Shown here: positions 31,165 to 43,762 of the stretch, piece by piece
How the letters are laid out: each line of letters begins with the position of its first letter
Numbering within the stretch: the first letter of the stretch is position 1
Source of the DNA: Cytidiella melzeri
Lineage: Eukaryota; Basidiomycota; Agaricomycetes; Polyporales; Irpicaceae
Length of the DNA: 46,556 nt
Assembly: GCA_022592445.1 (NCBI GenBank)
Contig: JABYQR010000338.1
Location: 1-46,556 of the forward strand
Direction: 5' to 3'
The notes under the pieces: model-generated
Database searches by the model: none
Told to the model about the DNA's origin: nothing
The model's input: the letters and a program-made list of their open reading frames with translations, nothing else
Position numbers and translations under genes: made by a program

Positions 31165-32690
31165 ACATCTTGTGTTTGGGTCCGAGTTTCTGAGCAATTT
31201 GGACAAATTTACCTTTTTGCACATCCTGGCATCACCCCTCACTAGATGAACGGTGGCTGAAACACCTACAGTCAAAAGGAGGTGATCAGACACAAGCAGA
31301 CATCAAAAACATCGATCCTGCAGGTTGAATTTTCGTCCATATACACTGCTTCGGGAGAATGGCGGTGACGATGTGACGAACAGCCTGAGCCATGCACGCC
31401 GGAGGCATTTGCGAGCTCTCATAATTTATTCAACTGAAATCTCTTCAGGGTATCAGCTCACTGGCATAATGGTCAGTACTTGACATAGCTCATCACAGAT
31501 CAGTGCTTGCCCTCTGCTAGGGGTAGAATGCGTGAGTGATGATCGATTATCATGAAATAACTCAAAGACTGGTGAAGCTTGCGCTGTGCTTTGGCGGTTT
31601 CTGATAAATTGGTATGAGACAATGTCAGTAAGCCTACTAGTAGAGTGAGTCGCTTCTTCATCAGGATTTCAGCGGTCGGAGCTTGTGCGATTGCAAGGGC
31701 AGTCATTTGGATGTTGCGCAATGCCCACATGTTTGACTTAAAGACCGGCCATGAAGCGCCTGAGGGACGTACCCTCGCGTTAGGAGGTAAATTCACGCAC
31801 TAGTAGGGGCAAGACAAAAGGAGGATTTGAAACGGAAAATGCAGGGCACGTAGCAACGTGTGTACATAGGAGGGCGTGAATTTGATCTACGGGAATGTCA
31901 CCCAGGTGATGCAAATCATGTTTCGTGTACTGAGACCTTAGTATCCATACATTCTGCGTTTTGCCTCCGTGTGGGTGTGCTCGTCTCCAGCGGTTCAGGA
32001 CAATATATTATTGAACGCCAAGCTTCAATCGTTGCGGGTCAGGGCGCAATTCAACTGGAGTGTTACCTCAATGTAGTGCGTGTCATGGAGGCTGGCAAGC
32101 TGGAACTGTGCAAGCGGAGGTGCGTCAGGAGGTGAGTGCTTCTGAAACCCGGACATGCCAGCAGTGCCCCGACTTCGAAGCTGTCCAAGTGCATGGTTCT
32201 TTCGCTTTGTTCACTGCCACCATCGCGCCTGAAAAGGCATCCGATGGCAGTGGACATCGAAAATTTTCTCACTCACCAAGACGGAGAGGGGTAAAAAAAC
32301 AGAACTGAAACTTCAGGAAAACATGATATCCCAAATGGGTTAAAGTGGATAACTGCGTGCGTACCGGAATGAAGTGACAAACTCCGGACGCTACAGTATA
32401 TGCGCTTGGAAGTGCTGTACATGTAGTACATCCTGTGACGATCGATGATAGCCCGGGTGGGCCAACTCCCGGGAAGCAATACATGGAAATGACTATCTGA
32501 ATATCGCCATGAGAGTCATCTTCGGTCATGAGCCTCTGATGCAAGAGTACTTACAAAGATGACCTGCAAGTATGACAACGGGCGTAAGCACTTGGATTGC
32601 AGCATCTTGGGCTTCGAGTTTGTCCATCGAGCTTACAGCTATCCGCTTTGAATATCTACACTCCCAGTTCCCGCCTCCCTGTTGCGTTGC
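31165..32690. other. Duplicated flank with no firm gene
   Basis: A minus-strand frame at 31500-31796 (98 codons) has no motif I know and is not kept intact in the second copy near 38520-38820. Treat this stretch as the 3' flank of the membrane-protein relic, or as further decayed coding DNA. Confidence 0.35.
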
Positions 32691-34990
32691 CTTATGGGAC
32701 ACGAGACACTGCGTACATCTCAATCGCCTGCGGAAACCAACAAGCGGTCAGATTAACACTACGTGTGCCTCTGATGGTCAACGCGTACCTGGAGTCTCTC
32801 AGGCTTGTCGGATTCCAAGTCGTATGGGCGCCCGACGTCCAAATCAATGCGAACGTTCCGGCTCGACGAGGTGTGGACCGTGTGGTCACTGCCAGCGCGC
32901 GCGGCTTCACTGTGACCGATATGCACGTCATGCGTCAGATGGATAGAAAGTGGTGTGTCAGACGCCATCTTGTTGCGGTATGTGATCTCTGGAGTTTAGC
33001 AGCGCTAGCAGCGAGTTGAACATCACTGCCAAGATGCGTCAGCAAGCTTATAGTCAGTCATACAGGTGTGTGTTCACTGGTGCTTACGCTTTTTAACAAG
33101 TGAGGCAAGTCCTTCCCAAACGTAAGTGTTAGGTAGCAGAGCTTCCTGGCGAAGGGGTGGTGCGTTCAGATTGGTGTTTCACTACAGAGGATGATACGGT
33201 ACTTACTATGATAAGTGTCACCACAGCCGCTGAGCTTTGGTGAGAATATTTCTCGATACCAGCGAGAACGGAGTTTGACAAAACCTTGTCAATATGCACG
33301 TAGTCATGCCATAAAAAATCAACATGCTGGTCACTGAAGTGAGGCTTTTAATAGACATTAGCTGCATTCCATTGAGGTGAGCGAGCAATAACATTACCGT
33401 GGGTTTTTAGTACGATGCCTCCGTTTCAGCACAGCCCAGCATACAGACACCATTATCAAAATGTCGGAAAATGCTTGAGCATAATAGACCGTATATCCAA
33501 GCCACTGTACGACGCACGCGTCATGGTTATCAGTAGTGAGCAACACAACCATGTAGATGTATCTTCACTCACACTGGACCGCTTCTGGAGTGAGGATACT
33601 CGGATGGAGAAATCTGCGTTAGACATAATGAGTCAGGAGTGGTTCGGATATGAGATGTACGGGTTGATTGCGTACAGGAGGGAGGCCAAAGCTGAAGCAT
33701 ACGTGTGTATTGCGTGAGTCCTGGGTCGAAGAAATTGCTCGTCAACGCACCTAATGAACCTTTTGGAGCAAATCGTTAGGGAAACAATCCGGTGAGAATG
33801 CAGCAACACTACATACCAAACGAGACTACTGTTGACGGGAGCTACAAATATATTGTGAACAAACAGCCTGTGATGCATACTATTCCTCAATAAAGATGTT
33901 ACGTACGATTATCAAGCAGGGTCATAAAGATTTTGTCACTAGTGGGATAGCACCACTTATGTAGGTGAAAGAGCGAACAAGATTGTGGCACACTTACATT
34001 TCCAGGTACCATGTGTATATGCTATGTGGCAGGTGAGCACATTCGAATCAGTGCCCAACAGAATTTGTAGGAGAGTTCCAAACGTACACGATTATGATCT
34101 GCTCGCTCAACGCCTACGAAACGTTATCCCAGGGACCCGCAAATCAGCGATATTTGAGTAAGGACACTTTTGGTGGACTTACTGAGGCGATTAAGAATGC
34201 CTGGGTGAAAAGGAAGTTGAACTTGATGAATATCACTGCAATGCAATGTCGAAGAGCTGCTGTAAAGAGCTTACTCCACTAATCCTAATCATATTGCGTC
34301 AGACTTGATCGCCGAGATGGTATCTGAGAGATACTATTCACCAGGGAAAGGTAGCGAATAACATGGGATTCGTGAGGGTCGTCGTCGTAAAGCGATAGGC
34401 GGTCATTGTGAACGAAACTATTTCCAGCAGATCAAGAATCCTTCATTGAGGGATCTCCAACGTAAGACTGTATATGCGAGGTCAATCACATTAATCGTAC
34501 CAGAGGGCGAAGATCTGTAAGGGTGCACATCAGCTGCTATGCTTGTTTCGTAGTGAGGAATACCATCTACCGTGCGCTTGAATAGAGCATTGTCTCGACC
34601 TGGAAAATGGAAGTAAAGCAATGTTTGCGCGCTAGTGATTCCAATTAGCCTTTGCAAAAGGATCCTTCAGATCTAGACTCCGGAGTACGTGAAGTGACCA
34701 TGACTCAAGTACCGTCCAAAATAGCCACTGCAAACACAATGCAAACCATGGGAGAGTCAGTTTGTGTGCTACCCACTTTCTTCTGCAACCATTTGATGCT
34801 GAGGAGAATCGTGAGCGAAAAAGCCTAACGCCAAGAAAAGCAGAGCAGAGGTCGTGTGAGCGATGGACCTACTACAGACGAACGATGCCCCGATTGTCAA
34901 GTTGACACCGCCTAACAGTGCTAACGCAAAAGGGAGTATTGGAGAGACGGTAGAGATGGGTGATATCTAGAATGCTCTTATTCGTGTGAG
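32690..34990 (-). pseudogene. DUF6534-like multi-span membrane protein, left copy (broken)
   Basis: Minus-strand exons, in order: a first membrane segment near 34900 (LPFALALLGGVNLTIGASFVC) with no ATG where the paralogue has one, ITSAQTLLYFHFPGRD (about 34600-34650), TNPMLFATFPW (about 34345), VWYVVLLHSH (about 33810) and MFNSLLALLNSRDHI (about 33020). The last motif and the alternation of hydrophobic exons resemble basidiomycete DUF6534 proteins, an uncharacterised multi-membrane-span family. One base more than the paralogue near 32975 shifts the C-terminal frame to a stop. Exon limits are not fully resolved. Confidence 0.45.
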
Positions 34991-37040
34991 ACACGCCAGC
35001 CCCCTTTATACTCCCCCCCCCCTTTATACTTTCCTGCTCCTTTTAATGCATGAAGATGCATGCATTCGAGGTGCTGAAGATTGCTTTACTTGAGGCCCCA
35101 GTTTTACCGAGAGGGTGATATCGAGGACGGAGAACGGAGAGAAGTGATTTCGGATATCATGTGAACTGTACATGTAAATGTAAGTACCGACTGAGTATCC
35201 TGTCGACACTTACGAACGAATTCCACAATCTTAGCTGATGGTTTTCGGAAGTGCACCACCGAGCCCGCATCTCATCGTCAGGAATACCATATGTCTCGTC
35301 AAAGTGTGTAATCCCATCGAAGTCGAGGTGTTGTATCTGTTTCATCTTGGACGCCGCGAGCTCAGTATCGTAACCACAGTGATGCAATCGACTTGTATCG
35401 GCAGTTGGAATGCCGCCAGAGTTTGAGTGTGAGATCAGAGTTGGACACTGTGGAGGAAGCGGTAAGCTACCTTTTAACCATTCCACAGCACTTTGGGACC
35501 GGCGACTCGAAGCTGTTGCTCGATCTGTGGCGTCGAACAGCCCCCAGTAGCAATCGTTTTAAACAGTGAAAGCGGGTAGTCGTAGAGCGGATCTGGTTCG
35601 CAGAATTAGGTCAAAACAGAAAGCAATACCACGAAGATGCCAGTGGCAGACTCCATCACTGTAGGCAGAAATGGCTGTAGAAAGTCTGAGAGCGCCACAA
35701 CGTCCGGATGTAACCTAATTTGGAATGACCCTCACGGGTACAGTTCAATCGCGCATCTCTCCCACCAGCGACGACTACGACTGCCACAGTACTGGATTGT
35801 CACCTTCTCTCCCGACCTCCTCGCCTCGTCCAAAGGACAACTAGTCTGTCAGATGCCGCCATCCCCCTTCGCTTCATCGGGTGGGAGGCTGCAGTCTTCT
35901 CCCTGGCCGCCACCATCGCGAGTGAAATGCTGCTCGTCAAGATGTGAAAATCGGAATCCTAGGTGCACACTCATTACTCCCTACAAATCCTTGCCTGTAG
36001 CTCACACGCTACGCCGCGCCATATTGAAAGCTCCAGCTCTTGTTCCAGAAGCTCAACGTAAAGCGCAAGGTCGTCATCGTTCTGGTCAAGAGTTTCAACG
36101 GATGTTGAGCAATGCGATTCTCTCGTCATTTTTGGAGGACGTGAGTTCGCCCGTGACCTTCCGTTACGTTCATCGTGTGACTCTTTCTAGACCAACCAGC
36201 TGAGCTGTGTGCACAGGGAAACGCCCCAAGTTGCAGCATTTGGCGTTTGCCTCGACAGCCAATGCGCCGAACATAGCCTGTGCAGGGAGAAATTGGGTCA
36301 CCGCGTACGAACGCTCTAGCTATCGGTAGCAGTACACTTCGCCATCTAAAGCTCTCAGTTTCTGTTTCCGCATATTGGCGTCTTGTGAGGCACATTCGCA
36401 TCTCCATTGGCTGCCAAAGGAACAATGAGCTCTGAGTCGTCGTAGCCTGAGTGCTTTGCCCTTACCGGAGTCGTACAAACTCTCGACATCCAAGTTGAGA
36501 CGAACGTTTCTTGTTCAGCAAGTTTGCTAGCAAACGGGTTCCAGTTGTGTTCAGATTCACAGCTGCAGGTAAGATGATATGACAAGTATATCCACGGTCG
36601 TCGAGCTTCGATGAGCAATGGCAACGACGTTAGATGAGTACGTATCTTATCATGATACCTGCAGGAATGACATGGGAGATTAAGATGACTGACGCGACGC
36701 TGGGAAAAGACGGCGGTGACGTTGGAATGGACTGAGTGTTGTCACTGTTGCCTCGATTGCAGAAAATCTAGCACACAGACACCAGAGGGCAAGGACTGGC
36801 ATATCAAAGCCATTGCACATCATACGCATCACAGTGCCGCAAGCTACATGAGTGTGTCTGTACTACTTACATCGAGAAACAATCTCAGGGCTATTGTACT
36901 GCTACTACATTTTAGGGAACAACGGCGAGAGTCTGCGGGGGAGTCCTTGGGAAGGCGAGTGGGAGAACATTTTGAAGCACGGGACTGACAAAGGTCTACA
37001 GATCTGGCGTAACTATTTTGATACAGGATACATACAGCGA
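34991..37040. other. Unduplicated spacer with possible membrane-protein relic
   Basis: It lies between the left membrane-protein relic and the second secreted-protein gene. A plus-strand segment at about 35858-35945 encodes a hydrophobic run (FIGWEAAVFSLAATIAS) and another near 36049-36095 reads NVKRKVVIVLV in a different frame. Together they vaguely recall DUF6533-type proteins. A 188-codon frame at 35637-36203 overlaps in the third frame. No model is supported. Confidence 0.25.
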
Positions 37041-37042
37041 AT

Positions 37043-37952
37043 TTAGCCGCTGCTCAGCGTGTAGGCCGTTTCTCCGTTTGCACCTGCCTTTCCCGAAGGT
37101 GTAATTGTAACTCCTGGCCTTACTTGAACTTTTCCACCACCCGTTGTAATTTTTTGCTGCGTAGCAGGGGGAGCGGTTCCAGGGGGAGGTCCTCCCGCTT
37201 GAGAGGGTGGTAGAACTTTGGGGGCGGTAGGCGGTGCAACGGAGCGCGTACTACTACCCGGTTGCACGGAGAAGGGCACCGCGGGGCGGCCATCGACAGT
37301 CCTAACCCCACTCCAGTCAGGTCTGAGTTGCTCGCCTGGTCGAAGGCTAACCGCTCCATTCGTTGTCACCCCTGGTATCGGAGGAGGGCGCGGGGCGGCC
37401 TCAGCTTGCAAGCGTTGCACAACGCGCGTGGCGCTCTGAGAGAGATGCTTTGAAGTGCCTGAGTTGACTGTGGGGGGTGAAACGGTAGCGCCCTGCCTGG
37501 CCGTAGGATCGAGGTGGGGAAAAATAGCGGAAAAGCCACCGGGAGGGGGTCCGAGATTGTTTCTTATTGGCAACAAGCGGTGAAAGGGGTCCTTCTTCCC
37601 CCCCTTAGGTGGCATCCGACGCAGAATAGTACCGTCATTGTGAATGTCGGCTCGTTGATGTGCTCGATGTGGCAGCAGGTCAGTAGCACTTGATTGGTCA
37701 TACAGACTACATGAAAGAAGGCAATTCTCAGAGACACCATACAATGCAAAGCATGAGTACTCACTGCGATTTCTCGAGGTCATCAGTGGAACCAAGGGTT
37801 GTGTATCTGCGAGTGACCAGTCCCTTCAAGTCATGCTGGGCTGGATGAGAGCGGGATTCTGTTCTGGTGTACGGGACGGCAGACACAGTCGCCTGATGGA
37901 ACGTGCCGGTGGCAATGGCAATGAACAAAACAAGACGGGTTGAGAACCGCAT
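37043..37952 (-). CDS. Candidate secreted proline-rich protein
   Basis: Exon 1 is 37952-37765 and exon 2 is 37706-37043, with a 58 bp intron (GTGAGT donor, GTAG end, phase 2). This gives 283 residues. The N-terminus MRFSTRLVLFIAIATGTF is a signal peptide. The C-terminal half is rich in Pro, Gly, Ser and Thr (SVAPPTAPKVLPPSQAG), with no known domain. It is the paralogue of 25058-26153; the two share the 5' region, the first intron position and phase, and the block around ILRRMP, but their C-terminal halves are unrelated. A likely 5'-UTR intron at 38001-38057 (minus) has a GTGAGT donor and a GGCTAG end. Role unknown; a secreted or wall-associated protein is inferred. Confidence 0.65.
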
Positions 37953-38169
37953 GATGAGGCAGAATATGGGTTGTTGAAGGTTGAACAGACAGTAAGACAG
38001 CTAGCCACAAGGACAAGTTCAGTACAGTAATGCAAGATGGGGGCACACAGAACTCACCGACCAGCGCTGAAGCAGTGAGAGAACTGGGGATATGGGAGAA
38101 AAGGACTGAATACTGAGGTATGAGTACAGTAGCAAGGGGTCTTAAATATCTTCTGTGCCAGCCCGAATT

Positions 38170-41100
38170 TTGTTGTAATTTAGACAATTTCACATTTTTT
38201 GTGCATCCCACTGGCATCACCCCTCACCAGATAAACAGTTACTGAAACACCAACAGTTGGAAGGGGCTGGTGAGACAAGCACAGACTTTAGAAACATAAT
38301 CCTGAGGCGTAGCAAGGTTGAATGTCCATCTACCTACTTTGGAGGATGTGCTGTGAAGACGCAACAAACAGTGCATGCACGCTGGAGGCATTTGTGAGCT
38401 CTCATAGTTTATACATTGAAATGTCTTCAGGTTAACAGCTCACCGGCAAATGGTCAGCACTTGACAAAGCTTTTGCCAGATCAGTGTCTTGCTCTCTGCC
38501 AGTGGCAAAATACGTGAGTGATGATCAATTGTCATGAAACAACTCCGAGAAAGACTGACGCTTGCGCTGTGCACTTGGCGGTTTCTGATATAGTAACAAG
38601 AGACAATGTCAGTAACCAGATTTCAGCGGTTAATACACAGGGGTGTGTGCTTGTGCAATTGCAAGGGCAGTCATTCGGATGTTGCGCAATGCCCACACAT
38701 GTTGTTTTACTCACAATGAAGCGCCTGATGCACGTACGCAAGGAGGAGGTGAATTCACGCACTAGTAGGGGCAACGGAAAATGCAGGGCACGTAGCAACG
38801 TTTGTACATAGGAGGGCATGAATTAATCTACTCTCAGCCAGGTGATACAAATCATGTTTCGTGTTGCAAGACGCTGAGCTTCCTTGCGCGCCACTTCAAC
38901 TTAATGTAGCGCGCGTCTGAATCACGGACGCTGGAAAGCCGGAGCTGTGCCACGCGCAGGTGTATCAGTGGGTGAGTGCTTCTGAAACCCAAACATGCTA
39001 GCAGTGCCCCGACTTCGACTCTGTCCAAGTGCACGGTTCTTTCGCTCTGGTCACTGTCTCAGAACACTGCAACCACCATCGCCCTGGCGCCTGGAGAAGC
39101 ATCCGATGGCAGTTCATATCGGAAATTATTCTCAATCGCCAAGACGGAGAGGGATAACAGACAAATCTGAGACCACAGAACTGAGCACTGGATGTCCCTA
39201 ACAGGTAAAAGCGGATAAGTGCACGCGTACCGAGTATAATTGACATATTCCGGTAGCATCGCCATGAGAGTCAATTTCGGTCATGGGCCTCTAATGCAAG
39301 AGTACTTACATCGATGACCTGCAAGTATGGTAATGGGCGTAAGCACTTGCACTTGAAACATCCTTGGCTTCGAGTTGTCCATCGAGCTTACAGCTATCGC
39401 CTTTGAATATCTACACTCCCAGTTCCTGCCTCCCCGTCACGTTATCTTGTGAAACACGAGACATATCGTGCATCTCAATCACCTGCGAGAAACCAATGAG
39501 TGATCAAAATCAACACTAGAGGTGCCTCTGACAGTAAACGCGTACCTGAAGCCCCTCAGGCTTATCGGATCCAAGTCGTATGGGCGCCCGACGTCCAAAT
39601 CAATGCGAACGTTCCGGCTCGACGAGGTGCGGTCACTGCCAGCGCGCGGGGTTTCACTGCGAACGAGATGCACATCCTGCGTCAGATGTATTGAGAGAGG
39701 TGTGTCAGATACCATCTTGCTGCGTATGTGATCTCTGGAATTTAGCAGCGCTAACAGCGAGTTGAACATCACTGCCAAGATGCGTCAGCAAGCTCATCAT
39801 CAATCATACCATCAAACATTCTCTGGCGCTCACGCTTCGGTACAAGTGAGGCAAGTCCTTCCCAAATGTAAATGTTGGGTAGCAACGCTTCCTGGCGAAG
39901 AAATGGTGCTTTCAAGTTGATAATTCGTTCCCGAGATACGGTACCTACTACGATGAGTGTCACTACGGCCGCTGAGCTTTGGTGAGAATAAAACAGAGTC
40001 AGCTTCTCGACAGCAAGAACACGGTCCTCATAAAATACCTTGTCAATATGCACGTAGTCATGCCATAGGAAATCAACATGTTGGTGACTGAAGTGAGGCT
40101 TTTGATAGACGTCAGCTGCAACCCATTGAAGTAAGCGAGGCATAGTGAAATCACCGTGGGTTTTGAGTCCGAGTTCTTCGTTTTAGCAGAGCCGAGCATA
40201 CAGACACCATTATCAAAATGTCGGAAAATGCTTGGGCCGAATAGGTCGTATATCCAAGCCACTGCACGACGCGCACGTCATGGGTATCAGTAGTGAGCAA
40301 CACAATCATGTAGATGTATCTTCACTCACACTGAACCGTTTCTAGAGTGTGAGGATACTCGGATCGAGAAATCTGCGTTTTACGATATGAGTCAGGAGTG
40401 GCTCGGATATGAGATGTACGGGTTGATTGCGTACAGGAGGGAGGCCAAAGCTGAAGCATGCGTGTGTATTTCTTGAGTCCTGGGTCGAAGAAGTCGCTCG
40501 TCAACGCACCTACTGAACCTCCTGGAGCAGATTGTCAGCAAACAAAAATCCGACGAGACTTCAGCAATACTACATACCAAACGATACTACTGCTGACGGG
40601 AGCTAAAAAGCGATTGTGAACAAACAGCCTGTGATGCTTGCCAGCCTTCGATGACCGTGTCACGTACAATTATTAAGCAGGGCCATAAGGATTTTGTCAC
40701 TAGTTGAATAGAATCAGTTATGTAAGCGAATTATCGGACAGGACCGCGGCGCACTGACATCTCCAGGTACGATATGTGTATATGCTATGTGGCCGATGTT
40801 CAGATCCCAAATGAGCATCCCACATGACTTTCAAGTCCAGACGTACACGGTTATGATCTGCTCGCTCAACGCCTACACGAAACGTTGAGTTGTTCCCGGA
40901 GCCTGCAGATTAGAGATATTGGAAGTAAGGACACTGTGTATTGGACTTACTGAGGCGATCAAGAATGCCTGAGTGATCGGCGAACAGAAAGTTGAGCTTG
41001 ATGAGTATCACTGGGATGCGGCGTCAAAGAGTCGTTGCGAAGGACTTACACCGCTAGTCCTGATTATATTGCGTTACACTTGATCGCTAGGATTGTATCT

Positions 41101-41690
41101 AGGAGAATCTGCTTACCAGGGAAAGGTAGCGAATAGGAGGGGATCCGTGAGGGTCGTCGTTGTGAAGCGATATACGGACATCAAGAACCAAATTGTTTCT
41201 AGCAGGTCAAGAATCCTTCATTGAGGGATTCTCGACGTAAGACTGTATATGCGAGGTCATTCACATCATCCGCACCAGAGAACGAATATCTGCAGGGTTG
41301 CACATCAGCTGTGTTCCTTGTGTAGTGAGAAACACCATCTACCGTGCGCTTGAAAATGGCGCTGTCTCGACCAGTAAAATGGAAGTAAAGCAAAGTTTGT
41401 GTGCTGGAGATACCAAACAAACTTCACGAAGGGATTCTTTAGTGCGCTGAAGGCAAACCGAGTATTCATGACTCACGTGCCATCCAAAACAGAAACTACC
41501 AACACCATGCCAAGCCGTAGGACAGTCAGTTTCAAGTTCTCCAGGTAGGTTGCGAGAACGATGGACTTACAGACAAATGATGCCCCGAGTGTCAAGTTGA
41601 GGTCGCCCAAGAGTGCCAAAGCAAAAGGGAGCAGTGAAGAGACGGTCCACATGTTAGTAACGCTCCAATTATTCAGCAATGGAGAACGCT
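38170..41690. repeat. Segmental duplication, right copy
   Basis: Direct-repeat partner of 31165-34990. On its left is the second secreted-protein gene. In the left copy the matching neighbour is the inverted gene at 25058-26153. The original unit therefore held both genes. Confidence 0.85.
39479..41679 (-). pseudogene. DUF6534-like multi-span membrane protein, right copy
   Basis: Minus-strand multi-exon gene or recent relic. It has a start ATG at about 41679 or a nearby one, then LPFALALLGDLNLTLGASFVC (exon ends 41571, GTAAGT donor). A short GMVLVVSVLDGT exon follows, then FGISSTQTLLYFHFTGRD (about 41340-41424), LTDPLLFATFPW (about 41117-41152, GTAAGC donor), a hydrophobic exon at 40143-39940 (SHQSSAAVVTLIVVGT), and the C-terminal MFNSLLALLNSRDHIRSK (from about 39769) with a polar tail. 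The motif order fits DUF6534. It is better preserved than the left copy at its two ends. Middle exons could not be joined with confidence, so it may or may not be functional. Confidence 0.45.
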
Positions 41691-43164
41691 GCAGTCATCT
41701 TTATAGTTTGCTTGTGCTATCCCACACGCACGCAAGCCTTCTGAGTTTCAGCCCCCACTTTTCACAGCAACAATGATTTTGGTGGCTGGACACGGGAGAA
41801 GTGATGCAGATATCATCATGCTCGGGCGTCCTGGAAGCTCTAATCGCGAGTATCAGCCCATAGCACGGACACTTTTGTTCGAACTCTACCTTTCATTGCA
41901 GGCGTTTCGAACGTGCACCTATACCTCAGCTCAGCTCCGTTTCCCCATAGGTATGAGGCAAGCTGCAGCAAATCCGGCGATTTCCAGCTGATCATACGTC
42001 CACTGCTTCAACCTCAGGTAAGTCAGAACTCGGTGACCAAGATCCAGGTTGGCGTCACAGTATAACATCGACTTGTATATCCAATGAACTGCCGTGGGTT
42101 TTGGAGCCTGAGAGTGACATGGACATGAATAGATGTGGAGGGTTAAAACAACTTCGAATGTTGAAAAGAAAGTTGTACTGAACGTGGTAGTCCAGAAAGT
42201 TTTCGGTGCTGCGGAAAACGCATAAGCTGGATCGCAGTCGGCCGCGGTCTGATCTGTGAACAACGTGTAATGATGATGTCCCAAACGGGTAATTGGGTAG
42301 AGATCAAGTTATAAGCTCATTGAGCTATAGTACAGGAGCTTGGGAGTGTTTTGTCCATACCACAATGATAGCCTGGGATACGGAGGACCAGAACGGGGGG
42401 AGGAACGTCGGATATACTTCTCAGAACATCTGTAAACTGTCAATGTGCGTACTGTTAGCAATGATAATAGGGTTCTATGAACTCACCTGATAGGTTTCGC
42501 GCCTGAATCATTGCCCTCGTTCGTGATCATTCCAGGTCCTGCCATACACTGGCAGATAGTCGAAGCGTGCGAGCTCATAGGGTTCAAGTTCCGTGTGAAT
42601 CACTCGTGTCAACTTTAGAAGGCTGCAGTAATTATGAGATACTAACCTTTGCAGCTTGACTTTTGAAAAGACTCACCCTCATACCACAAAGGTTCTTCGC
42701 CGCGATTGTTTTTGGCAAGCCAACCAAGAAATATATACTGGCCCATCAATTGGGCGCGGCGAGGGACTCTCCAGATGTCATGGTCAATCCTACCATTGTG
42801 CAGGTAGTAGCAATGATTATACTTTCGGCCAGTAAGAGGATGTCAACGTACAACTTGAACGTGAAATACTTCTTATGGTGACTGCCACGACGCTACTTAC
42901 AGTACTACCTGCGACTTGAACTTGTACGCATCCCTTCTTGGACCTGTACCACCACCACCTCATTAGGCGCTGGAGCCAATGAGCCATACTATACCGAACA
43001 CCTACCACTAATCTCATTCGCGATGCACTTCTTTCATTGCTCTCCGATCCAATCCTACACGTCCAAGCCGGCAGAGGCAGTCAATCCCTCTGGATTGTGC
43101 CGGATCTCCCGCCTCACTTGTCATCCCTGGGTGGATTGACAATTCCGACCAACTCAACCTGTCC
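41691..43164. other. Host-like DNA with short unassigned frames
   Basis: Two frames look protein-like but are unassigned. The minus frame 41931-42284 (117 codons) contains DANLDLGHRVLTYLRLKQW. The plus frame about 42983-43213 contains RDALLSLLSDPILHVQAG and runs into the copia LTR, so it may be a gene end cut by the insertion. Neither has a known domain. Confidence 0.25.
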
Positions 43165-43743
43165 ATTCCCCCCCTCGACAACTAACAAAGTGGAATATGT
43201 GTGCGAGGGGTAGAGGCTGTTAAGCTTCGAAGATGAGTCTTATTATTCTTGCTGCTTCAGCAGCTCTGCTTATATACATGTCTGTATCTACTTATGTAAG
43301 CGACTACTATACATGTCTACTTCAGCTATTCTACTGTACTACTAAGTGCATGACTCATGCATGACTCATGCTATGAGTGCATGACTCATGCATGACTCAT
43401 TGTATGACTAGGTTCAGCACTTGTACCAGAGGCGTACATAACGAGTAAATGACTCATGCTAGTACTTGTCCTCAGATGTATGCTTTAGGCATCCACTGGA
43501 GTCATATGTGCTTTCCATGTCATTTCCTATGCTACTAGAACACAGACGTACATATATGTATAGTATTACTACAACCCATATCTGTACGTCTCAGCTAATG
43601 TGATGGTTACTACTAGAGTTTCCATATACGGCTACATAATTCCCATACTAAGACTGTGGGAACTCTGCTACCTAAAGCATCCTTGTAATAAGGCGTGGGA
43701 AACTACATATCATATCATATTATTATATTATATAGTTTTAACA
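43165..43743 (-). repeat. Copia 3' LTR (family D)
   Basis: On the minus strand it starts TGTTAAAACTATATAATA at 43743, right after the purine tract AAGTGGGAG. It contains a TATATAAGC box near 43270 and runs of GAGTCATGCATGAGTCATGC (AP-1-like TGASTCA words) around 43340-43410. The far end near 43165 is approximate because the 5' LTR lies outside the window and the older copy diverges there. Confidence 0.75.
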
Positions 43744-43762
43744 CTCCCACTTAACCGTTACA

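Larger units (their letters stand above)
31165..34990. repeat. Segmental duplication, left copy
   Basis: Direct repeat of about 38170-41690 at roughly 7.0 kb offset, with many substitutions and indels. It includes the DUF6534-like gene relic and its 3' flank. Matching runs include GGCATCACCCCTCAC near 31232 and 38213, and GGGCGCCCGACGTCCAAATC near 32827 and 39580. Confidence 0.85.

Noticed and set aside
31165..41690. Membrane-protein relics as STE3-type pheromone receptors
   Set aside because: The exons SLLALLNSRDHI, TQTLLYF and DPLLFATFPW fit the DUF6534 pattern better, and no STE3 motif was seen.
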